5,999 nucleotides of DNA, taken from positions 1-5,999 of the forward strand of contig JAJAYM010000124.1 of assembly GCA_027117675.1 (NCBI GenBank), in the 5' to 3' direction. Source of the DNA: Actinomycetes bacterium (lineage in GTDB: Bacteria > Actinomycetota > Actinomycetes > JAHEKZ01). Below the pieces are notes generated by a model. That model worked only from the letters and a program-made list of their open reading frames with translations. It was not told the origin of the DNA and did no database searches. The position numbers and the translations under genes are program-made. Positions 5,425 through 5,999 of the stretch are shown here, piece after piece (within the stretch, counting starts at the first letter, position 1; each line of letters begins with the position of its first letter).

Positions 5425-5999
5425 CTAGTGCTTGCGGTGGTACGTGGCCGGAATCAGTCGCCCTGGCCCGAGGAGCAGCAGGACGCCAACTCCGATGAGC
5501 AAGAGTGAGATCCCGATCGCACCGGCCACCGGCGCGCCTGGACCCGTCTTCGGCAGGGCAGCAGCACCCGAACTCTCAATCTCGGTGGCCTCAGGAGACC
5601 CGTTCGACGGAGCTGACCCAGTCGACTCAGACTCACTCGGCGAAGCTGACCCAGTCGACTCAGACTCGCTCGGCGACGGCTCATCCGTCGACTCAGACTC
5701 ACTCGGCGACGGCTCATCCGTCGACTCAGACTCACTCGGCGACGGCTCCTCACTCGAGGAAGCGGGCGCGCTGGAGGAAACCGGCGGGCTGGAGGATTCC
5801 TCGCCATCGCAGACGATGATGTGGCTGATCGCCTTGTCGCCGCCCTTGCCGCCCGGGTCAAAGGTGAAGTTGCCGTTGGTGTCAGCCCATACCGTCTCGC
5901 CGGCCGAGGCGTTCTCGAACAGCGTGTTGGTGTAGGGGTCAACGTTCTTCGAAGCGGCCTTCACCACAACGAGTGCGTAGTCCTGGGTGAGGACGTAGG
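5425..5999 (-). CDS. LPXTG-anchored surface protein, C-terminal part (5' end beyond window)
   Basis: The frame is open to the right edge, with 190 codons visible; the in-frame GTG at 5965-5967 is unlikely to be the start, because the coding pattern continues upstream (YVLTQDYALVVVKAASKN). The visible part has three sections. Residues 1 to about 66 are globular, with NTLFENASAGETVWADTNG and ending KAISHIIVCDG; I recognise this as a block found ahead of LPXTG anchors in actinobacterial surface proteins, with no known function. About 67-147 is a Ser/Glu/Pro-rich stalk containing four 11-residue repeats. The end is a sorting signal: LPKTG (148-152; DNA 5542-5556), a hydrophobic segment (AGAIGISLLLIGVGVLLLL) and a short tail ending YHRKH. 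A sortase should cleave between Thr and Gly and attach the protein to peptidoglycan. The stop is TAG at 5425-5427. The ligand or partner cannot be told from this part. Confidence 0.85.
   Translation of the reverse strand, partial: YVLTQDYALVVVKAASKNVDPYTNTLFENASAGETVWADTNGNFTFDPGGKGGDKAISHIIVCDGEESSSPPVSSSAPASSSEEPSPSESESTDEPSPSESESTDEPSPSESESTGSASPSESESTGSAPSNGSPEATEIESSGAAALPKTGPGAPVAGAIGISLLLIGVGVLLLLGPGRLIPATYHRKH
5621..5752 (-). repeat. Four tandem 33-bp repeats encoding the SPSESEST stalk
   Basis: The plus-strand string GTCGACTCAGACTC recurs at 5621, 5654, 5687 and 5720, exactly 33 bp apart. Each unit encodes 11 residues in frame, of the form EPSPSESESTD or SASPSESESTG. Units three and four (5687-5752) are nearly identical in DNA, and the first two differ mainly where Gly-Ser-Ala replaces Asp-Glu-Pro. 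Such repeats usually form extended, possibly glycosylated spacers that carry a surface domain away from the wall, and their number can change by slippage or recombination. Confidence 0.9.

Noticed and set aside
5621..5752. Regular 33-bp repeats considered as a possible CRISPR array.
   Set aside because: The units are directly adjacent with no unique spacers, and they encode an in-frame 11-residue protein repeat.
5432..5935. A 167-codon plus-strand frame with a repeated Asp/Ser pattern, looking like a calcium-binding repeat protein.
   Set aside because: The repeats come from the opposite strand of the SPSESEST stalk; the LPKTG signal and open frame on the minus strand show which strand is coding.

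Overview
This window looks like a piece of a high-GC actinobacterial chromosome (roughly 60% GC by eye). The gene order ftsE-ftsX-M23 peptidase-S41 peptidase-smpB is one I associate with Propionibacteriales/Nocardioides-like lineages, but the lineage call is inference from memory, not a search. Every gene I can support lies on the minus strand, so transcription runs from right to left.

Layout in the order of transcription. (1) At the right edge is the C-terminal part of a secreted, LPXTG-anchored surface protein. It has a small globular part, a Ser/Glu/Pro-rich stalk built on four 33-bp tandem repeats, and an LPKTG sorting signal. Its 5' end lies outside the window. (2) A 228-bp intergenic gap holds a perfect 12-bp hairpin just after the surface-protein stop (probable terminator) and a weak promoter candidate for the next operon. 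(3) A tightly packed run of five complete genes follows: ftsE (ABC ATPase), ftsX (membrane partner), a secreted coiled-coil M23 metallopeptidase, an S41 carboxyl-terminal processing protease with a PDZ domain, and smpB (trans-translation factor). Intergenic gaps are 15, 21, 45 and 2 nt. (4) Twenty-two nt after smpB begins a secreted DUF2207-type protein that runs off the left edge; about 175 codons are visible.

How they work together: FtsEX is the ATP-driven transmembrane switch that activates a peptidoglycan hydrolase during division or growth. The M23 protein has the architecture of an FtsEX-controlled hydrolase (signal peptide, long coiled coil, LytM domain) and is encoded directly after ftsX. 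The S41 protease could limit that hydrolase or clean up envelope proteins, by analogy with known CtpA/Prc-M23 and Prc-MepS pairs. SmpB belongs to cytoplasmic ribosome rescue and may simply share the transcript.

Most of the window is ordinary, conserved core genome. I found no convincing undescribed system. The points worth a second look are the catalytically intact M23 hydrolase with cysteines in it and in FtsX, the protease-hydrolase adjacency, the competing translation starts, the edge DUF2207 gene, and the repeat-based stalk of the surface protein. I saw no tRNA, rRNA, tmRNA, CRISPR array, insertion sequence or attachment site.
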